DNA of 64,000 bases, taken from contig CANQET010000005.1 in assembly GCA_947595585.1 (NCBI GenBank), positions 1 to 64,000 of the forward strand. The letters are read 5' to 3'. The stretch is from an uncultured Clostridia bacterium (GTDB lineage: Bacteria; Bacillota; Clostridia; Christensenellales; Borkfalkiaceae). The notes below the pieces were generated by a model that was given only the letters and a program-made list of their open reading frames with translations, did not search any database and was not told where the DNA came from. The position numbers were made by a program, and so were the translations under genes. Positions 15,685 through 23,347 of the stretch are shown piece after piece (position 1 is the first letter of the stretch; each line of letters starts with the position of its first letter).

Positions 15685-16650
15685 TCAATACTTATTCACC
15701 TTCACGGAGGCGATGATGATGGGGCTGCGGAGCGGGACGTTGAAGGTCTCGGTGAGGTCGCCGCGCTTCACTTCCTCGAAGGGATCGTATTCATTGAGCT
15801 TCATCTCCTGTTCTGTGGTGAAGGAGAAGTTCTCGTCGTCTTCATATTGCTCGATGTAGTCGCGGATCGCCTGCAGAAGGCCGTCTTCCCCGTTGAACTT
15901 CTCGAGGTCCTTCACGACGCCGAACACGCAATACTTCTCTGCAAGGGAGGAGTTGATGCTCGCGGAGGTGTAGGTATAGAAGAGCGAAGTCGCGCTGTCT
16001 TCGGTGTAGGATTCGTGTTGAAGGGGCTCGCCGTCGTTATCTTTGCCGCCATCCGAACGGACGACGGTGACCTTGGCGCTGTTGCTGCCCTTATCGGTGT
16101 AGTACATGACGAGCGCCCCCATCCCGTGGGAAAGTTCGCGGTTGGGGTTCTCGAGATGGGAGCCCTGTTCGCCATAGACGGTATAGAGCCCCGCGCCCTG
16201 TTTGGGATGGGCCGCCGTACCCTCTGCCGCCCAGACGGACTGCGTAAACTTCTTGCCCGCCTCTTCAAGCGCTTGTACGCGGGAGAAGTAATCCACTTCG
16301 CGAAGCTCGTAGGCGCTCATATCGGCAACGGGATCCTTGTAGTCGTAGCGATTGTTCTGCCCGTCGACGAGCTCGTAGCCGCCGCCGTAGAGATAATTGC
16401 TGTCGTAATTGTGGATGCAGAGGCCGTCGTAGAAGCCGGCATCGGCGAGCTCGATGAAGTGCTGCACCGTCTTGGGGGCGTCGACGCGGGAAAGACGATA
16501 GTCCACTTTATATTCCTTGCCGTTGAAGGCATAGGTAATCGTGACCTCGGGGTGATCGGTCGTGCAGCCCGCAAACAGCATGAGCGCACCTGCGGAGACC
16601 GTCGCCGCGACGGCGATCGCGCCCAAACGACGTAAGAATTTTTTATTCAT
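15685..16650 (-). CDS. Cyclophilin-type peptidyl-prolyl isomerase lipoprotein
   Basis: 321 residues from ATG 16650 with GGAGGA upstream; the longer open frame is translated repeat DNA. The lipobox FAGC (C29) predicts a surface lipoprotein. KTVQHFIELADAGFYDGLCIHN is the start of a cyclophilin domain (compare FxxLxxxGFYDGxxFHR), and the domain extends to about residue 215 with insertions. A later region (FTYTSASINSSLAEKYCVFGVV) completes the barrel. The active-site Arg of classical cyclophilins falls at Asn in IHNYDS, so activity may be weak. Probable role: folding of exported proteins. Confidence 0.8.
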   Translation of the reverse strand: MNKKFLRRLGAIAVAATVSAGALMLFAGCTTDHPEVTITYAFNGKEYKVDYRLSRVDAPKTVQHFIELADAGFYDGLCIHNYDSNYLYGGGYELVDGQNNRYDYKDPVADMSAYELREVDYFSRVQALEEAGKKFTQSVWAAEGTAAHPKQGAGLYTVYGEQGSHLENPNRELSHGMGALVMYYTDKGSNSAKVTVVRSDGGKDNDGEPLQHESYTEDSATSLFYTYTSASINSSLAEKYCVFGVVKDLEKFNGEDGLLQAIRDYIEQYEDDENFSFTTEQEMKLNEYDPFEEVKRGDLTETFNVPLRSPIIIASVKVNKY

Positions 16651-17165
16651 AGAGATCCTCCCAGAAATCGGGTATGCGTCTATTTTACCTGTTTTCTCGG
16701 CAAACGTCAAGCGTTTTCGGTGATTTCGCCATGAAAGTTGTGCGGAATGCAAAAAATGACGGGAAATCGGGCGAGTTCCGCGGCGTAGCCGAGGAATGAC
16801 GTGCGTTGGCCATCCCCCTCCGTGGGAGGAAGTACGCAGTCCAATACCCCCTCCGTGGGAGGGGGACCGAGGGGGTGGGCGGCGAGAAGGCAAATACGCA
16901 GTCCGACCCCTTGCTTCCCCTCTCAGGGGAAGTACCTGCGTAGCAGGGGATAGGGTTTCAAAAACCCCTCAGCCGCGGCTTACGCCGCGCCAGCTCCCCT
17001 ACGAGGGGCGCCAAGGGGCACTCGGGAGTTGCCCCGTCGTATTCTGCCCACCCCCCTACCCCCCTCCGATGGAGGGGGGTATGCGGTCTGCTTTCAATGA
17101 AGGGGATATGCGGTCTGTCCTCCAATGGAGGGGGTGCTCTTTTGTTCTTCAATGGAGAGACACGC

Positions 17166-17310
17166 GGAATAAACTACATAGGTACCCCGCCACACGTCAT
17201 TTCGAACGTAGTGAGAAATCTCAAGTAGAATTAAGACTAAGGCGATGTTTCGACTATGCTCAACATGACGTTATTAGAACGAGATTCCTCGGCTATGCCT
17301 CGGAATGACG
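17166..17310. repeat. MITE-like dispersed repeat, long copy
   Basis: Starts with GAATAAACTACATAGGTACC and continues into CGTCATTTCGAACGTAGTGA; it ends with GAGATTCCTCGGCTATGCCT and then CGGAATGACG. The ends are imperfect inverted repeats (CGTCATTTCG against CGGAATGACG, both running into GAGAAATCTC or GAGATT). Compared with the 35.2 kb copy it carries about 50 extra bases containing a second half-element (TTTCGACTATGCTCAACATG). No open frame; probably mobilised in trans. Confidence 0.65.
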
Positions 17311-17572
17311 TACTGAGGAGCCCCGTGGTTACTGTCTTGCTCATCATGCGCGAAAACGGATACCGTCAAACTGCGGAGAAGCAAGCAGAACGAGGAGCGC
17401 GCGGCTTCCCGACGGGAGCGTACCCAAATGTACGTGACCAAGGGAAACGCAAGCGCGAACGCCGAGAACAAGCAACATGAAATTGATTTGCCTAATTCGG
17501 CGGCACAAGCGCGTAGCGCGCCGTACAAAGTTATGCGCCGCTTATCCGCAGTTCGCCCTTACGAAGTCCAAC

Positions 17573-17602
17573 AAAAAACCGACCCCCGGGGGTCGGTTTT
17601 TT
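17573..17602 (-). terminator. rplL terminator
   Basis: CCGACCCCC (17579-17587) followed directly by GGGGGTCGG (17588-17596), flanked by A-rich and T-rich runs, just after the rplL stop. It functions on the minus strand, where TTTTTTG follows the stem; the symmetry suggests it may work both ways. Confidence 0.85.
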
Positions 17603-17604
17603 TG

Positions 17605-17979
17605 TTACTTCAGCTCCGCAGTCGCGCCGGCTTCCTGCAGCTTCTTGAGCGCAGCCTCGGCATCCGCCTTCGGAACGGCTTCCTTGAGCACGCCGCCCGC
17701 TTCGACGGCCTTCTTCGCATCGACGAGCCCTGCGCCCGTGAGTTCGCGGACGACCTTGATGACCGCGATCTTGTTCGCACCGGCATCCTTGAGGACGATA
17801 TCGAACTCCGTCTTCTCTTCTTCCTGAGGAGCAGCTTCCGCAGCCGCACCTGCACCGCCGCCGACCGCGACCGCCGCAGCCGCCGAAACGCCGAATTCCT
17901 CTTCGAGCGCCTTCACAAAGTCGTTGAGTTCGACGACCGTCATACCCTTGACTTCTTCGATAAATTTCTGAACATCCAT
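17605..17979 (-). CDS. rplL: 50S ribosomal protein L7/L12
   Basis: 124 residues. N-terminal dimerisation helices, an Ala/Gly-rich hinge (about 35-54) and the highly conserved C-terminal domain ([20 protein letters not shown] then [10 protein letters not shown]) that recruits translation GTPases. It is the stalk protein of the large subunit, bound by L10. Translated 19 bases after rplJ. Unusually, rpoB does not follow; a terminator and a repeat island do. Confidence 0.97.
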   Translation of the reverse strand: MDVQKFIEEVKGMTVVELNDFVKALEEEFGVSAAAAVAVGGGAGAAAEAAPQEEEKTEFDIVLKDAGANKIAVIKVVRELTGAGLVDAKKAVEAGGVLKEAVPKADAEAALKKLQEAGATAELK

Positions 17980-17998
17980 TTTGATTTCCTCCGAAAAA

Positions 17999-18496
17999 TT
18001 AAGATTTTTGGTCTGCGATCGCCTTCAGAACGAACGCAAGATTCGCGATGGGCGCCTGCAAGCAGCCGAGCATCTTTGCGAGGAGCACCTCTCTCGAGGG
18101 GATCGCCGCGAGCTTCTTCACACCTTCCGCGTCCACATAGGCGCCGCTGACATAGGCGCACTTGGGGACGATCTTGTCGGCAAGGACGGGCGTATCCTTG
18201 ACTGCCTTGGCGATGATCGAGCAGCCGCTCGTCTCATCGGGGCAGAAGACAAACGCCGTCGCGCCGTTGAGGTCGTTATCGAAATCGTTTACGCCGAGCT
18301 CATCGAACGCCTTGCGCACGAGGGTGTTTTTATACACCTTATACTCGCAGTTCGCGTTGCGGAAGCTGTTTCTCAGATCTGTGACTTCCTTCACGGTGAG
18401 CCGCTCGTAGTGCACGACGACGACGGACTTCGAAGCGCCGATCTTGGCCTTGATCTCTTCGACGACGACCTTCTTTGCCTCAAAATTCTCCGACAT
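17999..18496 (-). CDS. rplJ: 50S ribosomal protein L10
   Basis: 165 residues. Conserved N-terminal rRNA-binding domain ([27 protein letters not shown]) and C-terminal helix for L7/L12 dimers. L10 anchors the stalk and represses its own mRNA through the leader at 18497-18635. RBS AGGAGG precedes ATG 18496. Operon rplJ-rplL with its own promoter, separate from rplK-rplA. Confidence 0.97.
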   Translation of the reverse strand: MSENFEAKKVVVEEIKAKIGASKSVVVVHYERLTVKEVTDLRNSFRNANCEYKVYKNTLVRKAFDELGVNDFDNDLNGATAFVFCPDETSGCSIIAKAVKDTPVLADKIVPKCAYVSGAYVDAEGVKKLAAIPSREVLLAKMLGCLQAPIANLAFVLKAIADQKS

Positions 18497-18635
18497 AGTT
18501 ACCTCCTGTTGAAAAATATAAGCTCCGTACGCAGACAGTACGGAGCGGCTCTTAAATACGATTTAAGAAGTCGGCCTCGACGGGAGATTGAGCGCCGCTT
18601 TGGCGCACCCGTTGTCTGCGGTCGTATTTGCCATG
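18497..18635 (-). ncRNA. Ribosomal L10 leader (autoregulatory mRNA element)
   Basis: The 140-base transcribed leader of rplJ contains, on the minus strand, CGCAGACAACGGGTGCGCC, a GCGCC/GGCGC stem, and the later strong hairpin CTCCGTAC...GTACGGAG. This position and the CGCAGACA...GGTGC core match the L10 leader family, in which free L10-L12 complex binds the leader and reduces rplJL expression. Boundaries are approximate. Confidence 0.75.
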
Positions 18636-18664
18636 ATTTTACCACCCGAAAAAGGCTTTGTCAA
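18636..18664 (-). promoter_or_regulatory. rplJL promoter
   Basis: Minus strand TTGACA (plus 18659-18664) and TAAAAT (plus 18636-18641) with a 17-base spacer, directly before the L10 leader. Confidence 0.75.
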
Positions 18665-18688
18665 GCATTTTCGGGGGGCGTGAGGAAT

Positions 18689-19372
18689 TTATCCTCTCGA
18701 ATAGGCGACTTTCACGCCGGGGCCCATCGTCGAGGTGAGGGTCACGCTCTTGATGTACTGCCCCTTGGCAGCCGCGGGCTTGGCCTTCACGATGGCTTCC
18801 ATGAGCGCGTTGAAGTTCTCCATGAGCTTTTGGGTGCCGAAGCTCTTCTTGCCGATGGGGCAGTGGATGATCGCCGTCTTATCGAGACGGTACTCGACCT
18901 TACCTGCCTTGACTTCGGCGACGGCCTTTGCGACATCCATCGTGACCGTACCCGACTTGGGGTTGGGCATGAGGCCCTTGGGGCCGAGCAGACGGCCGAT
19001 GCGGCCGACGACGCCCATCATATCGGGGGTGGTGATCATGACGTCGAATCCGAACCAGTTCTCCGTCTGGATCTTCTGGATCATCTCCTCTGCGCCGACG
19101 AAATCCGCACCCGCAGCCTGCGCCGCGTCCGCTCTCTCGCCCTTGGCGACGACGAGGACTTTCTTCGTCTTGCCGGTGCCGTTGGGAAGGACCAACACGC
19201 CACGGACCTGCTGGTCCGCCTGTCTCGGATCGATGCCGAGGCGGATATGGAGCTCCACCGTTTCATCGAACTTCGCCTTTGCATTCGCGACGACGAGTTC
19301 CATCGCCTCCGCCGCTTCATACGCCTTTGCCCGCTCGTAGGATTTCAGGCTGTCTACATATTTCTTTCCCAT
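18689..19372 (-). CDS. rplA: 50S ribosomal protein L1
   Basis: 227 residues, standard length. Conserved [18 protein letters not shown], the two-domain layout and the [14 protein letters not shown] signature at about 124-137. It binds 23S rRNA at the L1 stalk and helps release tRNA from the E site. It starts 12 bases after rplK ends, forming the classic rplK-rplA pair. Confidence 0.97.
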   Translation of the reverse strand: MGKKYVDSLKSYERAKAYEAAEAMELVVANAKAKFDETVELHIRLGIDPRQADQQVRGVLVLPNGTGKTKKVLVVAKGERADAAQAAGADFVGAEEMIQKIQTENWFGFDVMITTPDMMGVVGRIGRLLGPKGLMPNPKSGTVTMDVAKAVAEVKAGKVEYRLDKTAIIHCPIGKKSFGTQKLMENFNALMEAIVKAKPAAAKGQYIKSVTLTSTMGPGVKVAYSRG

Positions 19373-19384
19373 GATGCGACCTCC

Positions 19385-19810
19385 TTATTCCTCGACGGTG
19401 ATGCCCATCGAACGGGCGGTGCCCTTGATCATGCTCATCGCGCTCTCGAGCGTGGAGCAGTTGAGATCGGGCATCTTGGTCTTCGCGATCTCCTCGACCT
19501 GCGCCTTGGTGAGCTTGCCGACCTTGACCTTGTTGGGGGTCGCGGAGGCCGTCTCGAGCCCGAGCGCCTTCTTGATGAGGACGGGTGCGGGCGGCGTCTT
19601 GAGGACGAACGTGAAGGAACGGTCTGCATAGATCGTCATCACGACGGGGATGATGAGCCCCTCTTGCGATGCCGTTCTTGCATTGAATTCCTTGGTGAAG
19701 CCGGGGATGTTGATCCCGTGCGGACCGAGCGTGGAACCGACAGGGGGTCCCGGGGTCGCTTTCCCGGCAGGAAGTTGCAATTTTACGATTGCGGTGACTT
19801 TCTTTGCCAT
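19385..19810 (-). CDS. rplK: 50S ribosomal protein L11
   Basis: 141 residues from ATG 19810 ([13 protein letters not shown]), the standard start; the longer frame is unsupported. Contains the proline-rich N-terminal GTPase-centre domain ([15 protein letters not shown]) and the rRNA-binding C-terminal domain ([20 protein letters not shown]). It forms the GTPase-associated centre with L10-L12. Upstream lies nusG. Confidence 0.97.
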   Translation of the reverse strand: MAKKVTAIVKLQLPAGKATPGPPVGSTLGPHGINIPGFTKEFNARTASQEGLIIPVVMTIYADRSFTFVLKTPPAPVLIKKALGLETASATPNKVKVGKLTKAQVEEIAKTKMPDLNCSTLESAMSMIKGTARSMGITVEE

Positions 19811-19934
19811 AAAAAGACTCCTTCGTGGTGATATTGGCGGCACGTTTGGGATTTTACCGCCTCCCACTTATTTGCATGTCTGCGCGGAGCCCGTGCAGAC
19901 GAAATGCCGAAATTTTCCGCCACTGGTCGCCCGT

Positions 19935-20507
19935 TTATTCCTCTTCGCGGGGGATCTCCACGGCGTCGGCGGAGATCTTCGTCATCTGGATATACTCCAC
20001 CTCGACGTCTTGCTCCCGACCGAACATCAGGATGTTGACCTTGGCGCGCTGCGTCTCGTCGTTGACTTCCTTGATGGTGCCGATGAAGCCCTCCAAAGGG
20101 CCGTTGTCGATCGTCACACGGTCGCCCGCGTGGAAATCGGCGTCCACCACGTAGTCCTCGAGGCGCATCTTGCGGATCTCCTCATCCTTCATGGGGATGG
20201 GGCGCCCCTGCGGCCCGACGAAACCCGTCACGCCGCGCGTATTCGTCACAAGATACCACAGCTGGTTGGAGTAGATCATCTTGATGAATACATAGCAGGG
20301 GAGAAGTTTGCGCTCGACAACTTTCTTCTTGCCGTTTGCCTTCTCCTCGATGGTCTGCTCCGTCGGGATCTTGACGTCGACGATCTGATCGCTCAGATTG
20401 TTGTTTTCAATGAGCTTGAAGAGGCTCGCCTTCACCATTGCCTCGTAGCCGGAATAGGTGTGAAGGATATACCACTTGGGCTCGGTATCGACTGCGGGCG
20501 CGGGCAT
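19935..20507 (-). CDS. nusG: Transcription antitermination protein NusG
   Basis: 190 residues. N-terminal NGN domain (WYILHTYSGYEAMVKASL, LLPCYVFIKM, TRGVTGFVG) and a C-terminal KOW domain (AGDRVTIDNGPLEGFIGTI). It binds RNA polymerase and couples it to translation or Rho. One base separates its start from the secE stop. A short Pro/Ala/Glu start (MPAPAVDTEP) and an acidic tail are minor lineage features. Confidence 0.97.
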   Translation of the reverse strand: MPAPAVDTEPKWYILHTYSGYEAMVKASLFKLIENNNLSDQIVDVKIPTEQTIEEKANGKKKVVERKLLPCYVFIKMIYSNQLWYLVTNTRGVTGFVGPQGRPIPMKDEEIRKMRLEDYVVDADFHAGDRVTIDNGPLEGFIGTIKEVNDETQRAKVNILMFGREQDVEVEYIQMTKISADAVEIPREEE

Positions 20508-20508
20508 C

Positions 20509-20790
20509 TTATTGTGCCCCCAACTTCGTCAGCAATTTCAGAAGTTCCGAGAAGCCGTAGTTGATGCCGGTAAAGAGCACGGTAAAAATGAGCACGACGA
20601 GGAGAACGACACCCGTCGCCTTTACGGCTTTGCCGAACGTAGGCCAAGTGACGCGCTTGAGTTCGGAAAACGTCTCTTTGATCTTCCGCCCCATCCGCAC
20701 GAAAATATTGGGCTTCGCGTTTTTATCGGGCTTCTTTGCGTCTTTCCCTTTCTTCTGCGCTTCGAGATCTTTCTCGTTGGATCTTGCCAT
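20509..20790 (-). CDS. secE: Preprotein translocase subunit SecE
   Basis: 93 residues. A charged N-terminal extension of about 35 residues, then the conserved FSELKRVTWPTFGKA amphipathic helix and one C-terminal membrane helix (ATGVVLLVVLIFTVLFTGI). The single-span form usual in Gram-positives, stabilising SecY in the export channel. Lies between rpmG and nusG as in most bacteria. Confidence 0.95.
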   Translation of the reverse strand: MARSNEKDLEAQKKGKDAKKPDKNAKPNIFVRMGRKIKETFSELKRVTWPTFGKAVKATGVVLLVVLIFTVLFTGINYGFSELLKLLTKLGAQ

Positions 20791-20817
20791 GTTTTTTTCT
20801 CCGATGCGCTGTGCGCC

Positions 20818-20982
20818 TTACTTGGATTCCTTGTGGACAGTGTGCTTCCTGCAAACGGGGCAATACTTCTTGAGCTCGAGACGGTCGGGATCGTTGCGCT
20901 TATTCTTGAAGCTATCGTAGTTCCTGTTCTTGCACTCCGTGCACTCGAACGTGACCTTCATTCTCGTCGTTTTGACAGCCAT
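20818..20982 (-). CDS. rpmG: 50S ribosomal protein L33
   Basis: 54 residues from ATG 20982 ([20 protein letters not shown]). Two CxxC pairs (CTEC, CPVC) show the zinc-binding form of L33, used when zinc is plentiful. It is the first gene of rpmG-secE-nusG, with a promoter at 21032-21060. Confidence 0.95.
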   Translation of the reverse strand: MAVKTTRMKVTFECTECKNRNYDSFKNKRNDPDRLELKKYCPVCRKHTVHKESK

Positions 20983-21031
20983 TGCGTAAAAACTCCATAC
21001 AAAAAAATTACACCCCACGGTGTGTAGTAAG

Positions 21032-21060
21032 AGTGTACCACAAACAGGGGGCGATGTCAA
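21032..21060 (-). promoter_or_regulatory. rpmG-secE-nusG promoter
   Basis: Minus strand TTGACA (plus 21055-21060) and TACACT (plus 21032-21037) with a 17-base spacer, 50 bases before rpmG. A CACACCGTGGGGTG palindrome lies between promoter and gene. Confidence 0.7.
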
Positions 21061-21125
21061 TCGATTTTGCACGCGAATTTATATTTTTCCGCGCTTTTCT
21101 CGCGGTTTTCCTATAAAAGGTAGGA

Positions 21126-21833
21126 TCACAGCTTCAAAAACTCCCCGAGGGCGGGAAGCTCGGCCTCGGTACAGGCCGCAAAATACGCCTTCAGAAGCCG
21201 CAACGCGCGAAGATCTCCGTCCGCGGAGCCCGCTTCCCCCCGCAGTGCGGCGCGAAGCGAGAGATAGGTGCTTTCGCTCGCGGGGACCCCTTCGGCACAC
21301 GAAGTGCAGGTAAAGGCCCCCCGCCCGAAGTCGAAGTACCGCCGCCCCGCGATCTTTTCGCCGCAGACGGCGCACTCCGCCGCCCGCACGGGATAGCCCG
21401 CAAAGGCGAGCGCGGCAAGCAGAAAGCGCACGAGCACCCCCTTCGCATGTTCCCCCGTATCCCCTTCGAGCGCCCCGAGCGCCTCCGCCGCCGCGACGAG
21501 CAGCGGCCCGCACGGCAGGCCTTCGTAGGCGAGACGGTCGCAGACTTCGGTGACGGCACAGGCCGCATAGAAGCGGGTAAGATCGGTGCGCAGGGCGTAA
21601 AATCCGTCGTGCAAGGCGGCCTGCGTCACGGTGTACCTCCCCCCTTTTTCGGCGAGGACGTACTCCGCGAAACAGAAGGGTTGGGCCGCGGCCGAGAGCC
21701 GTGCACCCGCCTTCCGCACTCCCTTGAAGGAGGCCGAGATCTTGCCGCGGTCTGCCGTGAGGAGGGTCGCGAGCCTGTCGCTCTCGCCGAGATCGGTCCC
21801 CTTGAGGAGGAGCGCATCCGTCTTGTACATCAT
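21126..21833 (-). CDS. recO: DNA repair protein RecO
   Basis: 235 residues. N-terminal OB domain (MMYKTDALLLKGTDLGESDRLATLLT), a helical middle, and the C-terminal zinc site typical of Firmicutes RecO (CAVCGEK at about 158-164, then CTSCAEG at 176-182). It loads RecA onto single-stranded DNA with RecR. Last gene of the phoH-ybeY-era cluster, 8 bases after the yqzL-like gene. Confidence 0.9.
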   Translation of the reverse strand: MMYKTDALLLKGTDLGESDRLATLLTADRGKISASFKGVRKAGARLSAAAQPFCFAEYVLAEKGGRYTVTQAALHDGFYALRTDLTRFYAACAVTEVCDRLAYEGLPCGPLLVAAAEALGALEGDTGEHAKGVLVRFLLAALAFAGYPVRAAECAVCGEKIAGRRYFDFGRGAFTCTSCAEGVPASESTYLSLRAALRGEAGSADGDLRALRLLKAYFAACTEAELPALGEFLKL

Positions 21834-21841
21834 ATCTTGCC

Positions 21842-21937
21842 TCAGAGCCGTTTATACAACATATAATAGCTGAAGCTCCCCGTCTTTTCGAAGAGCTCCC
21901 ATGCGAGCTCCTTGGCCCGCTTCTTGTCCTCTTTCAT
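21842..21937 (-). CDS. yqzL: YqzL-like micro-protein
   Basis: 31 residues, below normal gene-calling limits. After a charged start, WELFEKTGSFSYYMLYKRL matches the WxxFxxTGSxxxYLxYK pattern of the YqzL family, whose gene lies between era and recO in Bacillus, exactly as here. Function unknown. The stop is 8 bases before recO and there is no strong ribosome site, so translation may depend on coupling. Confidence 0.7.
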   Translation of the reverse strand: MKEDKKRAKELAWELFEKTGSFSYYMLYKRL

Positions 21938-21971
21938 GCCCGCAGTATGCGCAAGCCGCCCGAAGATATGC

Positions 21972-22859
21972 CTAATCTTCGGAGGAATACCCGAATTCCT
22001 TCATGAGCGAAGCGCGGTCGCGCCAGTCCTCGCGAACCTTCACATAGACGGTGAGGAAGACCTTGGCGCCGAGGAATTTTTCCATATCCTTTCGGGCGAA
22101 GGAGGCCGTTTCCTTGAGGGCCTGCCCCTGTTTTCCGATGAGGATGGCCTTGTGGTTCTTCTTCTCGCAGACGATATCGAGATCGATCGCATAGGCGCCG
22201 TTTTCCTGCTTTTCGAACTTGTTGACGACGATCGCCACGCCGTGCGGGATCTCCTTTTCATACTTTAAGAGGATCTTCTCGCGCATGAGCTCGGAGATCA
22301 TGAACTTTTCGCTGCGGTCGGAGACGATATCCTCCGAGAAGAGCGCATCGCCCTCGGGCAGCATCGCCGCGATCGCCTTCTCGAGCTTTGCGATATTCTG
22401 CCCCTTGCGCGCGGAGACGGGATAGACGTCGGCCGCAATGCCCGCTTCGAAGAGGGTCTTCACGTCGGCGGGGATGTTTTCCTTAGGCATGATGTCGATC
22501 TTCGTATAGGCGATGAGGGCGGGCACGCCGAGGGAGAGGTATTTCTTCATGAGGAAGACGTCCTCCTCCTTGATCCCCGCATGGCCGTCGTGGACGAAGA
22601 GGATGGCGTCGACGTCTTTGGACGTCGTCTCGGTCGTCTTCATCATGAGGTCGGTGAGGGCGTTGCGGCCGCGGTAGAGCCCGGGCGTATCCACGAAGAC
22701 GATCTGATAGTCTTCGCGGGTGAGCACGCCGAGGATGCGGTCCCGCGTGGTCTGGGGTTTGGGGGAGACGATGGAGACTTTTTCCCCCACAATTACGTTG
22801 ATGAGGGTGGATTTTCCCGCATTTGCTCTGCCGATGACGGCGACGGTGCCGCTTCTCAT
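21972..22859 (-). CDS. era: GTPase Era
   Basis: 295 residues from ATG 22859, overlapping the ybeY stop (ATGA). G1 GRANAGKST, G3 DTPG and G4 TKID are present. The C-terminal KH domain follows (EKKNHKAILIGKQGQALKE). Era binds the 3' end of 16S rRNA during small-subunit assembly. G1 carries Ala where most Era proteins have Pro (GRPNVGKST), a minor variation. Confidence 0.95.
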   Translation of the reverse strand: MRSGTVAVIGRANAGKSTLINVIVGEKVSIVSPKPQTTRDRILGVLTREDYQIVFVDTPGLYRGRNALTDLMMKTTETTSKDVDAILFVHDGHAGIKEEDVFLMKKYLSLGVPALIAYTKIDIMPKENIPADVKTLFEAGIAADVYPVSARKGQNIAKLEKAIAAMLPEGDALFSEDIVSDRSEKFMISELMREKILLKYEKEIPHGVAIVVNKFEKQENGAYAIDLDIVCEKKNHKAILIGKQGQALKETASFARKDMEKFLGAKVFLTVYVKVREDWRDRASLMKEFGYSSED

Positions 22860-23347
22860 TCTTCCCTCCCGAGGCCGAGGACGCCCATGATCTTCTCCTC
22901 CTGTTCCCGCATGACGCCGCGCTCCGCATCGCTTTCGTGATCGTAACCGAGGCAGTGCAAAAAGCCGTGCACGGCGAGATAGCATACCTCACGGGCATAG
23001 GAATGGCCGTATTCCTCCGCCTGCATGCGGGCACGCTCGGTGCAGATGACGACGCTCCCGAGATACATCCTCTTCTTTTTCCGCCCGATCGCGGGTTCGA
23101 TGCAATCGGTATGCTGTGCAGAAACGATGGGGGCCCCTGGGGTAAGCGCCGCCGCGGGGAAGCTCAAGACGTCGGTCACGGCGTCTACTCCCCTCTCCCG
23201 TGCATTCAGCGCACGGATCTCTTCGGGCGATACGAACAGAAGCTCCAAAACGAGGGGGACGTCTGCAGAAAAAGCCGTCTCCATCGCCCTTGCAAGGGGG
23301 GCGCGTTCGGCGGCGGGAAGTTTGCTTTCGAGGAAGAGCTCAGTCAT
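22856..23347 (-). CDS. ybeY: Endoribonuclease YbeY
   Basis: 163 residues. The zinc motif is HGFLHCLGYDHESD (H-x3-H-x5-H), with an upstream LNARERGVDAVTDVLSFP segment typical of the family. It acts in 16S rRNA 3' maturation and ribosome quality control. Overlaps the HD-phosphodiesterase gene by 8 bases and era by 4. Confidence 0.95.
   Translation of the reverse strand: MTELFLESKLPAAERAPLARAMETAFSADVPLVLELLFVSPEEIRALNARERGVDAVTDVLSFPAAALTPGAPIVSAQHTDCIEPAIGRKKKRMYLGSVVICTERARMQAEEYGHSYAREVCYLAVHGFLHCLGYDHESDAERGVMREQEEKIMGVLGLGREE

Larger units (their letters stand above)
16651..17604. repeat. Gene-free island of GC-rich palindromic and MITE-like repeats
   Basis: About 950 bases without a supported gene. 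16776-16797 is half of a CGGAATGACG-type element. 16808-17155 holds repeated palindromes: CCCCCTCCGTGGGAGGGGG, a CCCCTCAGC...GCTCCCC...GAGGGGCGCC hairpin family, and CCCCCTCCGATGGAGGGGGG copies. 17166-17310 is a composite MITE-like element (separate entry). The rplL terminator closes the island. The same families recur at 35.2-35.5 and 39.35-39.8 kb. Confidence 0.75.
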
